A stretch of DNA of 64,000 bases from Piscinibacter sp047602365 (GCA_047602365.1 JASGHM010000001.1:1054001-1118000); one strand, 5' to 3'. Positions 34,449 through 43,666 are shown, counted from the stretch's first letter. The notes: a model not told the origin generated them from the letters alone. Numbers and translations: made by a program.

Positions 34449-34981
34449 TCGGACGATCCCTGCTCGGCGTGCTGGCCGCCGGCGCCCTCGCGATGGGCTG
34501 CGCCTCGACACCGACGCCGGCCGACTACGCGGCCGAGAAGCCGGTGCTGACGCTGGAGCAGTACTTCAACGGCGAACTGGTCGCGCACGGCATCTTCACC
34601 GACCGCGCCGGCAGGGTCGTGCGCCGCTTCACCGTGCTGATGAAGTGCAGCTGGAACGGCGACGACGGCGTGCTCGACGAAGACTTCAGCTACAGCGATG
34701 GCAGGAAGGAGCGCCGCGTCTGGCGCCTCAAGCGCCTGGGCGGCGGCCGCTACAGCGGGACCGCCGACGACGTGGTCGGCACCGCGACGGGCCAGGCCGC
34801 CGGCAACGCGTTCCAGTGGGGCTACACGCTGCGCCTGCCGGTCGACGGCACGGTCTACGAGGTGCAGTTCGACGACTGGATGTTCCTGGTCGACGAACGC
34901 ACGATGCTGAACAAGGCCGTCATGCGCAAGTTCGGCTTCCGTCTCGGCGAAGTGACGCTCGCCTTCACCCGGCAGCGATGA
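34445..34981 (+). CDS. DUF3833 domain lipoprotein
   Basis: 178 residues. GTG start overlapping the MFS stop (GTGA). The N-terminus is a lipoprotein signal: LAAGALAMGC, Cys at about residue 19. The mature part opens with the DUF3833 motif KPVLTLEQYFNGELVAHGIF and continues with a lipocalin-like beta pattern (DGVLDEDFSYSDGRKERRVW, GNAFQWGYTLRLPV). Members are typically found next to chalcone isomerase-like and Cfa-like genes. A role as a periplasmic lipid binder is plausible but unproven. Confidence 0.88.
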   Translation: MIGRSLLGVLAAGALAMGCASTPTPADYAAEKPVLTLEQYFNGELVAHGIFTDRAGRVVRRFTVLMKCSWNGDDGVLDEDFSYSDGRKERRVWRLKRLGGGRYSGTADDVVGTATGQAAGNAFQWGYTLRLPVDGTVYEVQFDDWMFLVDERTMLNKAVMRKFGFRLGEVTLAFTRQR

Positions 34982-35767
34982 AGCGGCCCGCCATGGCGCT
35001 CAACCCCCGCATCCGGCGCTGGCCCGATCAGGTGGTCTGGCTGGTCGGCGCGTCCACCGGCATCGGGCGCGCCACGGCCGAGCTGCTGCATGCGCGCGGC
35101 GCCACGGTGGTGGTTTCGGCGCGCAGCGCGTCGGCCATCACGGCCTTCGCGCAAGAGCACCCGGGCAGCCTGGCGCTGCCGCTGGACGTCACCGACCGCG
35201 CCTCGCTGCACGCGGCCGCGCAGCGCATCGTCGACGCGTTCGGCCGCATCGACCTGGTGGTGTACTGCGCCGGCCACTACCAGGCGATGCGCGCCACGCA
35301 GTTCGACCTCGATCAGATGCTGCGCCACCAGCAGGTCAACTACGTCGGCGCGCTGAACACGCTGGATGCGGCGCTGCCGGTGCTGCTGCGCCAGCAGGCC
35401 GGGCACCTGAGCCTGGTGGCCAGCGTGGCCGGCTACCGCGGCCTGCCCAACTCGCTGGCCTACGGGCCGACCAAGGCTGCGCTGATCAACCTGGCGCAGA
35501 CGCTGTACCTCGACCTGCAGCCGCAAGGGCTGGGCGTCTCGGTGGTCAACCCCGGCTTCGTCGAGACCCCGCTGACCTCGCAGAACCGGTTCACGATGCC
35601 CGCGCTGATCACGCCGGCCGAGGCGGCGCAGCAGATCGTCGCCGGCTGGGAATCGGGGCGCTTCGAGATCCACTTCCCGAAGCGCTTCACGCTGTGGCTG
35701 AAGGCGCTCAGCCACCTCGGCGACGCGCTGTACTTCAAGCGCGATCCGTCGCGCCACCGGGCTATGA
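34978..35767 (+). CDS. Short-chain dehydrogenase/reductase (one frameshift near the C-terminus)
   Basis: About 262 residues. SDR motifs: GASTGIGRATAELL (NADP binding, about residue 22), YCAGHY, SLVASVAGYRG and the catalytic YGPTKAALINLA (Tyr-x3-Lys). The usual SDR end is reached only if one base is removed around 35739-35743, giving RRATGL and a TGA at 35765-35767, five bases from the next ATG. Without the correction the frame runs on to 36246 across the next gene. Length is 3n+1. It probably acts on a fatty acyl or aldehyde substrate in this operon. Starts with an ATGA overlap. Confidence 0.85.
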
Positions 35768-35770
35768 GAC

Positions 35771-36211
35771 ATGAATCAGCGGCATGCCGATGCGCGGGTC
35801 GCGCGGGTGGTGACGATGTTCGAGGCCTTGACGCCGGCCGACCTGGTGCGCCTGGGCGAGGTCTACGCGCCCGATGCGCGCTTCAAGGACCCGTTCAACG
35901 AGGTTCAGGGCGCGGCCGCCATCGAGCGCGTCTTCGCCCACATGTTCGCCGCGCTCGACGCGCCGCGCTTCGTGGTGCGCGACATCGTCGTCGATGGCGA
36001 CCAGTGCTTCCTGAGCTGGGACTTCCTGTTCCGCTTCAGGCGCTTCTCGCGCGACGAGCAGGTGGTGCGCGGCGGCTCGCACCTGCGCTTCGATGCGCAG
36101 GGCCGCGTGGTGATGCACCGCGACTACTGGGATGCGGCCGAGGAGCTGTACGAGAAGCTGCCGCTGGTCGGCGGCCTGATGCGCTGGCTGAAGCGGCGCG
36201 CCAACAGCTGA
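35771..36211 (+). CDS. NTF2-like (SnoaL-type) protein
   Basis: 146 residues, the alpha+beta cone fold of nuclear transport factor 2-like proteins: ARVARVVTMFEALTPADLVRLGEVYAPDARFKDPFNEV at the N-terminus, then DYWDAAEELYEKLPLVGGLMRWLK at the end. Members can be isomerases, dehydratases or binding proteins; the reaction cannot be told. It is the last gene of the operon, three bases after the corrected SDR stop, and abuts the convergent corA stop with no gap. Confidence 0.85.
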   Translation: MNQRHADARVARVVTMFEALTPADLVRLGEVYAPDARFKDPFNEVQGAAAIERVFAHMFAALDAPRFVVRDIVVDGDQCFLSWDFLFRFRRFSRDEQVVRGGSHLRFDAQGRVVMHRDYWDAAEELYEKLPLVGGLMRWLKRRANS

Positions 36212-37174
36212 TCAGCGCAGCCAGCCCTTGCGCCGGAAGTAGATGAACGGCGCCGCCACCGAGGCCACCATCAGCGTCAGCGCGAAGCCGTAGCCGTAGC
36301 GCCAGTTCAGCTCCGGCATGGCCTGGAAGTTCATGCCGTAGATACTCGCGATCAGCGTCGGCGGCAGCAGCGCGACGCTGGCCACCGAGAAGATCTTGAT
36401 GATCTTGTTCTGGTTGATGTTGATGAAGCCGACCGTGGCGTTCATCAGGAAGTTGATCTTGTCGAACAGGAAGGTGGTGTGCGAGTCGAGCGAGTCGATG
36501 TCGCGCAGGATCTGCCGCGCCTCCTCGAACTGCTCGGCGTTGAGCAGGCGGCTGCGCATCATGAAGCTGACCGCGCGGCGCGTGTCCATCACGTTGCGAC
36601 GGATGCGGCCGTTCAGGTCTTCCTCCTTCGCGATGGCCGACAGCGCCTCGGCAGCGATCTGGTCGTTGACGTCCTGCTTCAGCACCCGGCCGCTGACCGC
36701 CTCGAGCGAGTCGTAGATGCCCTCCAGCGCGTCGGCGCTGTACTCGGCGTCGGCGTCGTAGAGCTTGAGCAGCACGTCCTTGGCATCCTCGATCAGCGCC
36801 GGGATGCGCCGCGCCCGCAGGCGCAGCAGGCGGAACACCGGCAGGTCTTCCGCGTGCACCGAGAACAGCACGTTCTTGTAGAGGATGAAGGCGACGCGCA
36901 CGTTGCGCGAGCGGTCGGCGTCGTCGATCAGGAAGTCGGAGCGGATGTGCAGCTCGCCGTTGTCTTCCTCGTAGAAGCGTGCCGACTCCTCGAGGTCGTC
37001 GTCGACCACGTCCTGCGGGATGTTCAGCCCGTAGTGCTGGGCGATCCAGCCCTTCTCCTCGGGCGTCGGCGCGTCGAGGTCGACCCAGATCGGCCGCACC
37101 TTGGCCAGCGCGTCGAGGCTCTCGATCTCTTCCTGGAACAGCCGGCCGCTGGCCAGCGTGAAGACATTCAGCAT
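36212..37174 (-). CDS. corA: Magnesium/cobalt transporter CorA
   Basis: 320 residues. A large soluble N-domain with long acidic helices, then two C-terminal transmembrane helices; the selectivity-filter motif YGMN is seen in IASIYGMNFQAMPELNW right after the first. It forms a pentameric Mg2+ channel in the inner membrane. The ATG at 37174 gives MLNVFTLASGRLFQEEIES; nine codons of upstream in-frame sequence are not family-like. Single gene, convergent with the lipid operon. The upstream 212 bp holds a palindrome at 37325-37343. Confidence 0.93.
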   Translation of the reverse strand: MLNVFTLASGRLFQEEIESLDALAKVRPIWVDLDAPTPEEKGWIAQHYGLNIPQDVVDDDLEESARFYEEDNGELHIRSDFLIDDADRSRNVRVAFILYKNVLFSVHAEDLPVFRLLRLRARRIPALIEDAKDVLLKLYDADAEYSADALEGIYDSLEAVSGRVLKQDVNDQIAAEALSAIAKEEDLNGRIRRNVMDTRRAVSFMMRSRLLNAEQFEEARQILRDIDSLDSHTTFLFDKINFLMNATVGFININQNKIIKIFSVASVALLPPTLIASIYGMNFQAMPELNWRYGYGFALTLMVASVAAPFIYFRRKGWLR

Positions 37175-37324
37175 GGGGGCTCCGGCAAGGCCCGGGTGCA
37201 AGCGTCAGGGGGTGGAACTCGTGACCGCCTCGCCCCGGCGCCCGCCCGGCATGCGCGCCGGACCTGCAGGGAGCGGACGGTCACCGAGAAGGGGGCACGT
37301 CCAAGTCGAACTCCGCGAATGTGC

Positions 37325-37343
37325 GATGCGAAATTATCGCATC
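37325..37343. repeat. Palindrome between corA and the receiver gene
   Basis: GATGCGA-AATTA-TCGCATC, perfect 7-bp arms around an AT-rich centre, 44 bases after the receiver stop and about 150 upstream of corA. It could be an operator for corA or the stem of a weak terminator; there is no U-run. Confidence 0.45.
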
Positions 37344-37386
37344 AGGCCGGCTGTGGCCGGGCGTGCGCATGCCGGCAGCGATCACC

Positions 37387-37767
37387 TCAGGCCGAGCTGA
37401 CGAGCCGCTCGACGGTCTCGATCAGTTGCAGCGGGCTGAAGGGCTTGACCAGGTAGTCGTCGGCACCGGCCCGCTGACCTGCCTCGCGGTCGCGGGCCTG
37501 GCCGCGCGCCGTCAGCAGTACGACCTTCAGGCCGCGCAGCCTCGGATCGGACTTGATGCGCTCGCACACCTGCAGGCCATCGAGTTCGCCGGGCATCATC
37601 ACGTCGAGCAGCACCACGTCCGGCGCGACGTCCGAGGCCATGCGCAGGCCGAAGGCACCATCGGCCGCCTCGTGGATCACGAAGTCTTCGAGTTCCAGCG
37701 TCATGCGGATCAGCTTGCGGATGTCTGGCTGGTCTTCGACGATCAGGATCTTCTTCATCGACTTCAT
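37387..37767 (-). CDS. CheY-like single-domain response regulator
   Basis: 126 residues, a receiver domain only. Acidic pocket IVEDQPD, phospho-acceptor Asp55 (VVLLDVMMPG), Thr (LLTARG) and Lys108 (DDYLVKPFSP) are all present. No output domain, so it must act on a partner protein. A Shine-Dalgarno (AGGAAA) stands seven bases before the ATG at 37767; a second ATG three codons later is possible. No histidine kinase is adjacent. The gene occupies the spot where rpoN often precedes hpf in betaproteobacteria, but on the opposite strand. Confidence 0.88.
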   Translation of the reverse strand: MKSMKKILIVEDQPDIRKLIRMTLELEDFVIHEAADGAFGLRMASDVAPDVVLLDVMMPGELDGLQVCERIKSDPRLRGLKVVLLTARGQARDREAGQRAGADDYLVKPFSPLQLIETVERLVSSA

Positions 37768-38137
37768 CGCGGTTTCCTAGGGCGCTTGAGCGGGCTCTCG
37801 GCATCGGGCGAAGCGGCCGCGGCGCCCCGAACTCGGGTGAATCATTTTAATCATTTAGATCATTTAGGCGTTCAGAGACACCCCCAGCGTTTGCGTGCTG
37901 CTGTTCACGCCGACGGGCACTTTGCAGCCGCCGCTCCCCGCGCACGAAGGCGGTTCGACATGGCCTCTTCAGAGGGTGAACGGCACGCTGTGAGCGTTCG
38001 TGTCCGCGGCTTGTCAGGTCCTGCGAACGGGGGCACACTGGTTCGAACGACATCGCGTCGACCTGCTACCCGGCCCCACCCGCCCGCCCCCTCTCCCCGC
38101 CTTTCCAGCCTCCCTCACCCGTGCGAAAGGAGTACCC
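37768..38137. other. 370-bp intergenic region with AT-rich tandem repeat
   Basis: Divergent space between the receiver gene and hpf. It contains a 27-bp AT-rich tandem repeat (37840-37866), the direct repeat GGTTCGA (at about 37951 and 38040) and a pyrimidine-rich stretch before the hpf ribosome site. I see no gene in it: the 68-residue minus-strand frame here has neither family resemblance nor a ribosome site. Promoters for both flanking genes must lie here; none is clear. Confidence 0.5.
37840..37866. repeat. Three tandem 9-bp repeats
   Basis: Three copies of a nine-base unit with core ATCATTT, at 37841, 37850 and 37859, in phase with no gaps. Almost pure A/T in a region of about 70% GC. 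The 9-bp period is close to a helical turn, so three protein molecules could stack on one face, as for DnaA-like or iteron sites. Confidence 0.55.
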
Positions 38138-38479
38138 ATGAATCTGACGATCAGCGGACATCACCTCGAAGTGACGCCAGCCTTGCGCGAGTATGTGCTC
38201 ACCAAGCTGGATCGCGTCACGCGACACTTCGACCAGGTGGTGGACATCAACGTGCTGTTGTCAGTGGAGAAGCTGAAGGAGAAGGAACGCAGGCAGAAGG
38301 CCGAGGTGACGGTGCACGTCAAGGGCAAGGACATCTTCGTCGAGCAGTCGCACGAAGACCTCTACGCGGCGATCGACATGCTGATGGACAAGCTCGACCG
38401 CCAGGTCTGTCGCCACAAGGACAAGGTGCAGGACCATCACCACCTGTCGGCCAAGCGCATCGAGTCGGCCACGCCCTGA
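38138..38479 (+). CDS. hpf: Ribosome hibernation-promoting factor
   Basis: 113 residues, the short HPF form. MNLTISGHHLEVTPALREYVLTKLDR at the start and KAEVTVHVKGKDIFVEQSHEDLYAAIDMLMDKLDRQV in the body are diagnostic. It binds the 30S decoding centre and promotes 100S dimers in slow growth. An AAAGGAG ribosome site lies six bases before the ATG. A strong terminator follows at 38505, so it is separated from ptsN. Confidence 0.93.
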   Translation: MNLTISGHHLEVTPALREYVLTKLDRVTRHFDQVVDINVLLSVEKLKEKERRQKAEVTVHVKGKDIFVEQSHEDLYAAIDMLMDKLDRQVCRHKDKVQDHHHLSAKRIESATP

Positions 38480-38504
38480 TCGGCGCAGCCTGAACCCTGC
38501 CGAG

Positions 38505-38531
38505 GCGGCCCTGCGGGGCCGCTTTTTGTTT
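38505..38531 (+). terminator. Intrinsic terminator after hpf
   Basis: GCGGCCC-TGCG-GGGCCGC, a perfect 7-bp GC stem, immediately followed by TTTTTGTTT. It lies 25 bases after the hpf stop. Confidence 0.88.
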
Positions 38532-38719
38532 CCCCCGATGACCGCGCCCGTGAACCGGGGGCTTCCCGCGTTGCTGCGACGCAGCAGCCGGCGCACAATG
38601 TGGACAGGCACGCGTCGCAGTTCCACTGCATCGCGGGCCCCGACTCCATAATTCCGCCACCTGACACTTGCCATGCGGCTGCCGCGGCCACGAGCCACGG
38701 GGGTCCTCACGAATCACCG

Positions 38720-39190
38720 ATGAACCGCCTCGCCGCCATCCTGCCCGCCAGCAATGTGCTCGTCGATGTGGACGCCACCAGCAAGAAGCGCGTGTTCGAG
38801 CAGGCCGGGCTGCTGTTCGAGAACCAGCACGCCATCGCGCGGGCGATCGTCGCCGACAACCTGTTCGCACGCGAGCGCCTCGGCTCCACGGGCCTGGGCC
38901 ATGCGGTGGCCATTCCGCACGGCCGCATCAAGGGGCTGAAGAACCCGCTCGCCGCGGTGATCCGCGTGCAGCAGCCGATCCCCTTCGACGCGCCCGACGA
39001 CGAGCCGGTGCTGCTGCTGATCTTCCTGCTGGTACCCGAGGCGGCCACGCAGCGCCACCTGGAGATCCTCTCCGAGATCGCCGAGATGCTGTCCGATCGC
39101 GAATTGCGCGAGCGTCTGAAGACCGAGTCCGAAGCGGCCAAGGTGCACGAGCTGATCGCCAACTGGGAGCCGCTGAAGTCGGTGGCCTGA
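38720..39190 (+). CDS. ptsN: PTS IIA-like nitrogen-regulatory protein PtsN
   Basis: 156 residues of an EIIA-Ntr/fructose-type domain. Phospho-acceptor His67 lies in GHAVAIPHGRIKGL. It receives phosphate from the nitrogen PTS (PtsP, NPr) and regulates potassium transport and stress responses. The ATG at 38720 gives MNRLAAILPASNVLVDVDATSKKR; a CATAAT -10-like box is at 38647-38652, between the hpf terminator and the gene, so ptsN probably has its own promoter. hprK follows 25 bases downstream. Confidence 0.93.
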   Translation: MNRLAAILPASNVLVDVDATSKKRVFEQAGLLFENQHAIARAIVADNLFARERLGSTGLGHAVAIPHGRIKGLKNPLAAVIRVQQPIPFDAPDDEPVLLLIFLLVPEAATQRHLEILSEIAEMLSDRELRERLKTESEAAKVHELIANWEPLKSVA

Positions 39191-39215
39191 GCCCCGCGCA
39201 GCGCGTCGCTCCGCA

Positions 39216-40166
39216 GTGAAACCCAGCGTCATCAGCGCCGAGGCGCTGTTCGAGGAACACCGCCAAGCGCTGCAGTGGGAGTGGATCGCCGGCCACGCCC
39301 ATCCGGAGCGCCGCTTCGACGAAGCTGCGGTGCGCAACGCGCAGTCCGCGGCCGATCTGGTCGGCTACCTCAACTACATCCACCCGTACCGGGTGCAGAT
39401 CGTCGGCCGCCGTGAGGTGGCCTACCTGAACGACTCGGCGCCGGACATCACCGAGCGTCGCATCTCGCGCATCGTCACGCTGGAGCCTCCGGTGCTGATC
39501 GTCGCCGACGCGCAGGTACCGCCCGACAAGCTGGTCGCGATGTGCGACCGTGCCGAGATCCCGCTGTTCGCCACCGCCGAGTCGGCCGGCCACGTGATCG
39601 ACGTGGTGCGCGGCTACCTCAGCCAGCACTTCGCCGAGCGCACCACGCGCCACGGCGTGTTCATGGACATCCTCGGCCTGGGCGTGCTGCTGACCGGCGA
39701 GTCGGGCCTGGGCAAGAGCGAACTGGGCCTGGAGCTGATCTCGCGCGGTCACGGCCTGGTGGCCGACGACGCGGTCGACCTCTACCGCGTCTCGCAGACC
39801 GCGCTGGAAGGCCGCTGCCCCGAACTGCTGCTCAACCTGCTCGAGGTGCGCGGCATCGGCCTGCTCGACATCAAGGCCATCTTCGGCGAGACCGCGGTGC
39901 GCCGGAAGATGCGCCTGAAGCTGATCGTCCACCTGGTGCGCAAGGAGACGATGGACCGCGAGTTCGAGCGCCTGCCCTACGAGCCGCTGTACGAGGAGAT
40001 CCTCGGCGTGCAGGTGCGCAAGGCGGTGATCGCGGTGGACGCCGGCCGCAACCTCGCGGTGCTGGTCGAGGCGGCGGTGCGCAACACCATCCTGCAGCTG
40101 CGCGGCATCGACACCTACCAGGAATTCATCGAGCGCCACCAGAAGGCGATGCTCAAGCCCGAGTAG
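39216..40166 (+). CDS. hprK: HPr kinase/phosphorylase
   Basis: 316 residues, GTG start (GTGAAACCCAGC). Walker A GESGLGKSELGLEL near residue 163 and the HPrK signature EVRGIGLLDIKAIFGETAVR follow. It phosphorylates the regulatory Ser of HPr in response to metabolic state. In proteobacteria the hprK/ptsN/hpf cluster links carbon and nitrogen signals without a full sugar PTS. The gene is 25 bases after ptsN and convergent with fur. Confidence 0.93.
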   Translation: MKPSVISAEALFEEHRQALQWEWIAGHAHPERRFDEAAVRNAQSAADLVGYLNYIHPYRVQIVGRREVAYLNDSAPDITERRISRIVTLEPPVLIVADAQVPPDKLVAMCDRAEIPLFATAESAGHVIDVVRGYLSQHFAERTTRHGVFMDILGLGVLLTGESGLGKSELGLELISRGHGLVADDAVDLYRVSQTALEGRCPELLLNLLEVRGIGLLDIKAIFGETAVRRKMRLKLIVHLVRKETMDREFERLPYEPLYEEILGVQVRKAVIAVDAGRNLAVLVEAAVRNTILQLRGIDTYQEFIERHQKAMLKPE

Positions 40167-40190
40167 GCGCTGGGCGACGCCACGCCGGCG

Positions 40191-40619
40191 CTACTTGCCC
40201 CGGTGGGCGCAGTTCTTCTTGGTGCAGGCGGCGTACAGCGCGAGCGAATGCTCCTGCAGCTCGAAGCCGCGTGCGACCGCCACCGCCTTCTGGCGCTTCT
40301 CGATCTCGGCGTCGAAGAACTCCTCGACGCGGCCGCAGTCCATGCAGACCAGGTGGTCGTGGTGCTTGCCCTCGTTGAGCTCGAACACCGCCTTGCCGGC
40401 CTCGAAGTGATTGCGCGACAGGATGCCCGCCTGCTCGAACTGCATCAGCACGCGGTAGACGGTCGCCAGCCCGACGTCGGAGCCTTCCGTCAGCAGGTGC
40501 TTGTAGACGTCTTCGGCGCTCATGTGGCGCTCGGCGCTCTTCTGGAACACCTCGAGCACCTTGATGCGCGGCAGGGTGGCCTTCAGTCCACTGTTCTTGA
40601 GCTCGTCGGCATGGGTCAT
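40191..40619 (-). CDS. fur: Ferric uptake regulator
   Basis: 142 residues: winged helix N-domain (LKNSGLKATLPRIKVLEVFQ, GLATVYRVLMQFEQAGIL) and C-terminal dimerisation domain with metal ligands in GKHHDHLVCMDCGRVEEF and a C-terminal Cys-x4-Cys region (ACTKKNCAHRGK). It represses iron-uptake genes with Fe2+ as corepressor. Divergent from bamE, an arrangement widespread in betaproteobacteria. The shared 99-bp space has TAGAAT at 40660, the likely bamE -10. Confidence 0.95.
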   Translation of the reverse strand: MTHADELKNSGLKATLPRIKVLEVFQKSAERHMSAEDVYKHLLTEGSDVGLATVYRVLMQFEQAGILSRNHFEAGKAVFELNEGKHHDHLVCMDCGRVEEFFDAEIEKRQKAVAVARGFELQEHSLALYAACTKKNCAHRGK

Positions 40620-40718
40620 GGCTGCACGCGGATGGGTCGGCCCGGGTGATGCCGAACGCTAGAATCCAGCGATCATATCGAGGTTGCCCCGCCTTCGGCG
40701 CGCGCCCCCAAAGCCACC

Positions 40719-41252
40719 ATGCCCTCTCGCTCCCGCCTCGCCGCGTGCCTGCTCGCCGCGACGTTCGCCGCTTCGGGCTGCGCCTCGCTGCAGTCCTCCG
40801 ACAACCTGCTCGGCGTGATCACGCCCTACCGCGTCGAGGTCGTGCAGGGCAACGTGGTCACGCAGGAGCAGGCCGCGCTGGTCAAGCCCGGCATGACACG
40901 CGCCCAGGTTCGCGACGTGCTCGGCTCGCCGCTGCTGGCCGATGCCTTCCACGCCGACCGCTGGGACTACGTCTTCACGATCCGCCGCCAGGGCGCCGAG
41001 CCGCAATTGCGCCGCATCGTCGCGCGCTTCGACGGCGACCGGCTGAAGAGCCTGGACGCCAGCGCCGAGCTGCCGGCCGAGCGCGAGTTCGTCGCCTCGA
41101 TCGACACCTTCAAGACCTCGCGCAAGTCACCGCCGCTGGCGCTGAGCGACGAGCAGGTCAAGGCGCTGCCGGTGCCGCCGAAGCCACCGGCCGTGGCCGC
41201 CGAGCCGGTCGGTCCGACGCGCAGCTTCCCGCCGCTGGAGCCGGCGAAGTGA
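40719..41252 (+). CDS. bamE: Outer membrane protein assembly factor BamE
   Basis: 177 residues. Lipoprotein signal with lipobox FAASGC (Cys about residue 20) and the SmpA/OmlA domain: YRVEVVQGNVVTQEQAALVKPGMTRAQVRDVLGSPLL and DRWDYVFTIRRQG. A Pro/Ala-rich C-terminal tail follows, longer than in E. coli BamE (113). It is part of the BAM complex that inserts beta-barrels. The stop overlaps the dapB GTG start (GTGA). Confidence 0.93.
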   Translation: MPSRSRLAACLLAATFAASGCASLQSSDNLLGVITPYRVEVVQGNVVTQEQAALVKPGMTRAQVRDVLGSPLLADAFHADRWDYVFTIRRQGAEPQLRRIVARFDGDRLKSLDASAELPAEREFVASIDTFKTSRKSPPLALSDEQVKALPVPPKPPAVAAEPVGPTRSFPPLEPAK

Positions 41253-42064
41253 GCGCACTGCGCATCGCGGTGGCCGGCGCGTCCGGGCGCATGGGCCGCA
41301 TGCTGATCGAGGCCGTGCGCGCGGCCGACGACCTGGTGCTGGCCGGCGCGCTGGACATCGCCGCCAGCCCGGCGATCGGCCAGGACGCCGCCGCCTTCCT
41401 CGGCGCCAGCAGCGGCGTGAAGATCACGTCCGACCTGCGCGAGGGGCTGGCCAACGCCCAGGTGCTGATCGACTTCACGCGCCCCGAAGGCACGCTGGCG
41501 CACCTCGCGGTCTGCAGCGAGCTCCGCGTCAAGGCGGTGATCGGCACCACCGGCTTCAGCGAGGCGCAGAAGGCGCAGATCGCCGAGGTCGCACGCGCCA
41601 CCGCCGTCGTCTTCGCGCCCAACATGAGCGTCGGCGTGAACGTCGTGCTGAAGGTGCTGGAAGTCGCCGCCAAGGCGCTGAAGGAAGGCTACGACATCGA
41701 GATCATCGAGGCACACCACCGCCACAAGGTCGACGCGCCCAGCGGCACGGCGCTGAAGATGGGCGAGGTGGTGGCCGCCGCCGTCGGTCGCGACCTGAAG
41801 GACTGTGCGGTCTATGCCCGCGAGGGTGTGACCGGCGAGCGTGATCCGTCGTCGATCGGCTTCGCCACCGTGCGCGGCGGCGACATCGTCGGCGACCACA
41901 CCGTGCTGTTCGCCGGCACTGGCGAGCGTGTCGAGATCCGCCACCAGGCGACCAGCCGCGCCAACTTCGCGCAGGGCAGCCTGCGCGCCGCGCGCTTCCT
42001 GGCCACGCAGGCCACCGGCCTGTACGGCATGGACGCCGTGCTGGGCCTGAGCTCGATCGGCTGA
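41249..42064 (+). CDS. dapB: 4-hydroxy-tetrahydrodipicolinate reductase
   Basis: 271 residues, GTG start overlapping the bamE stop. NAD(P)H-binding IAVAGASGRMGRMLIEAV, then FTRPEGTLAHL, GTTGFSEAQ and the substrate motif EAHHRHKVDAPSGTALKMGE with the catalytic His-His and Lys. It reduces dihydrodipicolinate in lysine/diaminopimelate synthesis. A long in-frame extension upstream is the shadow of bamE. The next gene begins directly at the base after its stop. Confidence 0.95.
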   Translation: MSALRIAVAGASGRMGRMLIEAVRAADDLVLAGALDIAASPAIGQDAAAFLGASSGVKITSDLREGLANAQVLIDFTRPEGTLAHLAVCSELRVKAVIGTTGFSEAQKAQIAEVARATAVVFAPNMSVGVNVVLKVLEVAAKALKEGYDIEIIEAHHRHKVDAPSGTALKMGEVVAAAVGRDLKDCAVYAREGVTGERDPSSIGFATVRGGDIVGDHTVLFAGTGERVEIRHQATSRANFAQGSLRAARFLATQATGLYGMDAVLGLSSIG

Positions 42065-42721
<657 letters not shown>

Positions 42722-42731
42722 AAGACCGACC

Positions 42732-43151
<420 letters not shown>

Positions 43152-43166
43152 GCCCTGCGACCCGGC

Positions 43167-43496
43167 TCAGCGGGCCGATGCGACGGTCACGGCCTCGTCC
43201 GAGGCCAGCGCCCAGTGCACCGACGACGGCGGCTGCACGAGGAAGTGATTGGCATCGACAGCCGGCGCGCCCTGGCGGCTGACCGCATCCGCCGGGTGTG
43301 CCTGGTTGGCATGGCCGGCGCGCTGCACCAGGCCGGCGGGGTGGCCGACGATGAAGTGGTTCGGGTCGAGCGCGGCGGCAGCGGGCTTGCCGCCCAGCGC
43401 CGGATGGGCACCGAAGGACTGGGCCTCGGCCTGGCTGACCGCGGCGACAAGGGCCAGCGCGACGATGGCGCCATAGGCGAAACGGGCTGCATTCAT
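43167..43496 (-). CDS. Small exported His-rich protein of unknown function
   Basis: 109 residues with a Sec signal peptide (FAYGAIVALALVAAVSQAEAQS) and an AGGAG ribosome site 7 bases before ATG. The mature chain is about 85 residues, rich in His, Ala and Pro, with an internal near-repeat: DPNHFIVGHPA and DANHFLVQPP, with intervening AGHANQAHPA. I recognise no family. Periodic His suggests metal binding or a structural exported peptide, but this is speculation. Convergent with exbD, divergent from leuS; a 13-bp palindrome (GCTGCA-C-TGCAGC) lies at 43570-43582 upstream. Confidence 0.6.
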   Translation of the reverse strand: MNAARFAYGAIVALALVAAVSQAEAQSFGAHPALGGKPAAAALDPNHFIVGHPAGLVQRAGHANQAHPADAVSRQGAPAVDANHFLVQPPSSVHWALASDEAVTVASAR

Positions 43497-43666
43497 GGTG
43501 CGACTCCTGTTCTGGCCCGGCGGGGGTGGTGCCGGGTGGGTTGCTGATGAAGATCAGTGTAAACCCTTAGCTGCACTGCAGCATGCCCTGAATCAAGGGA
43601 GACCCTTCTGCCACCGCGTCATCGTGCGCCGCCGCATGCGCGCGGGGGTGCGGACGACCCCCTTCC

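Noticed and set aside
35768..36246. Extended C-terminus of the SDR over the NTF2-like gene
   Set aside because: The tail sequence is unlike any SDR and overlaps a well-formed NTF2-like gene; a one-base shift gives the normal RRATGL end.
37847..38053. 68-residue minus-strand frame upstream of hpf
   Set aside because: No ribosome site, no family match and poor codon bias.
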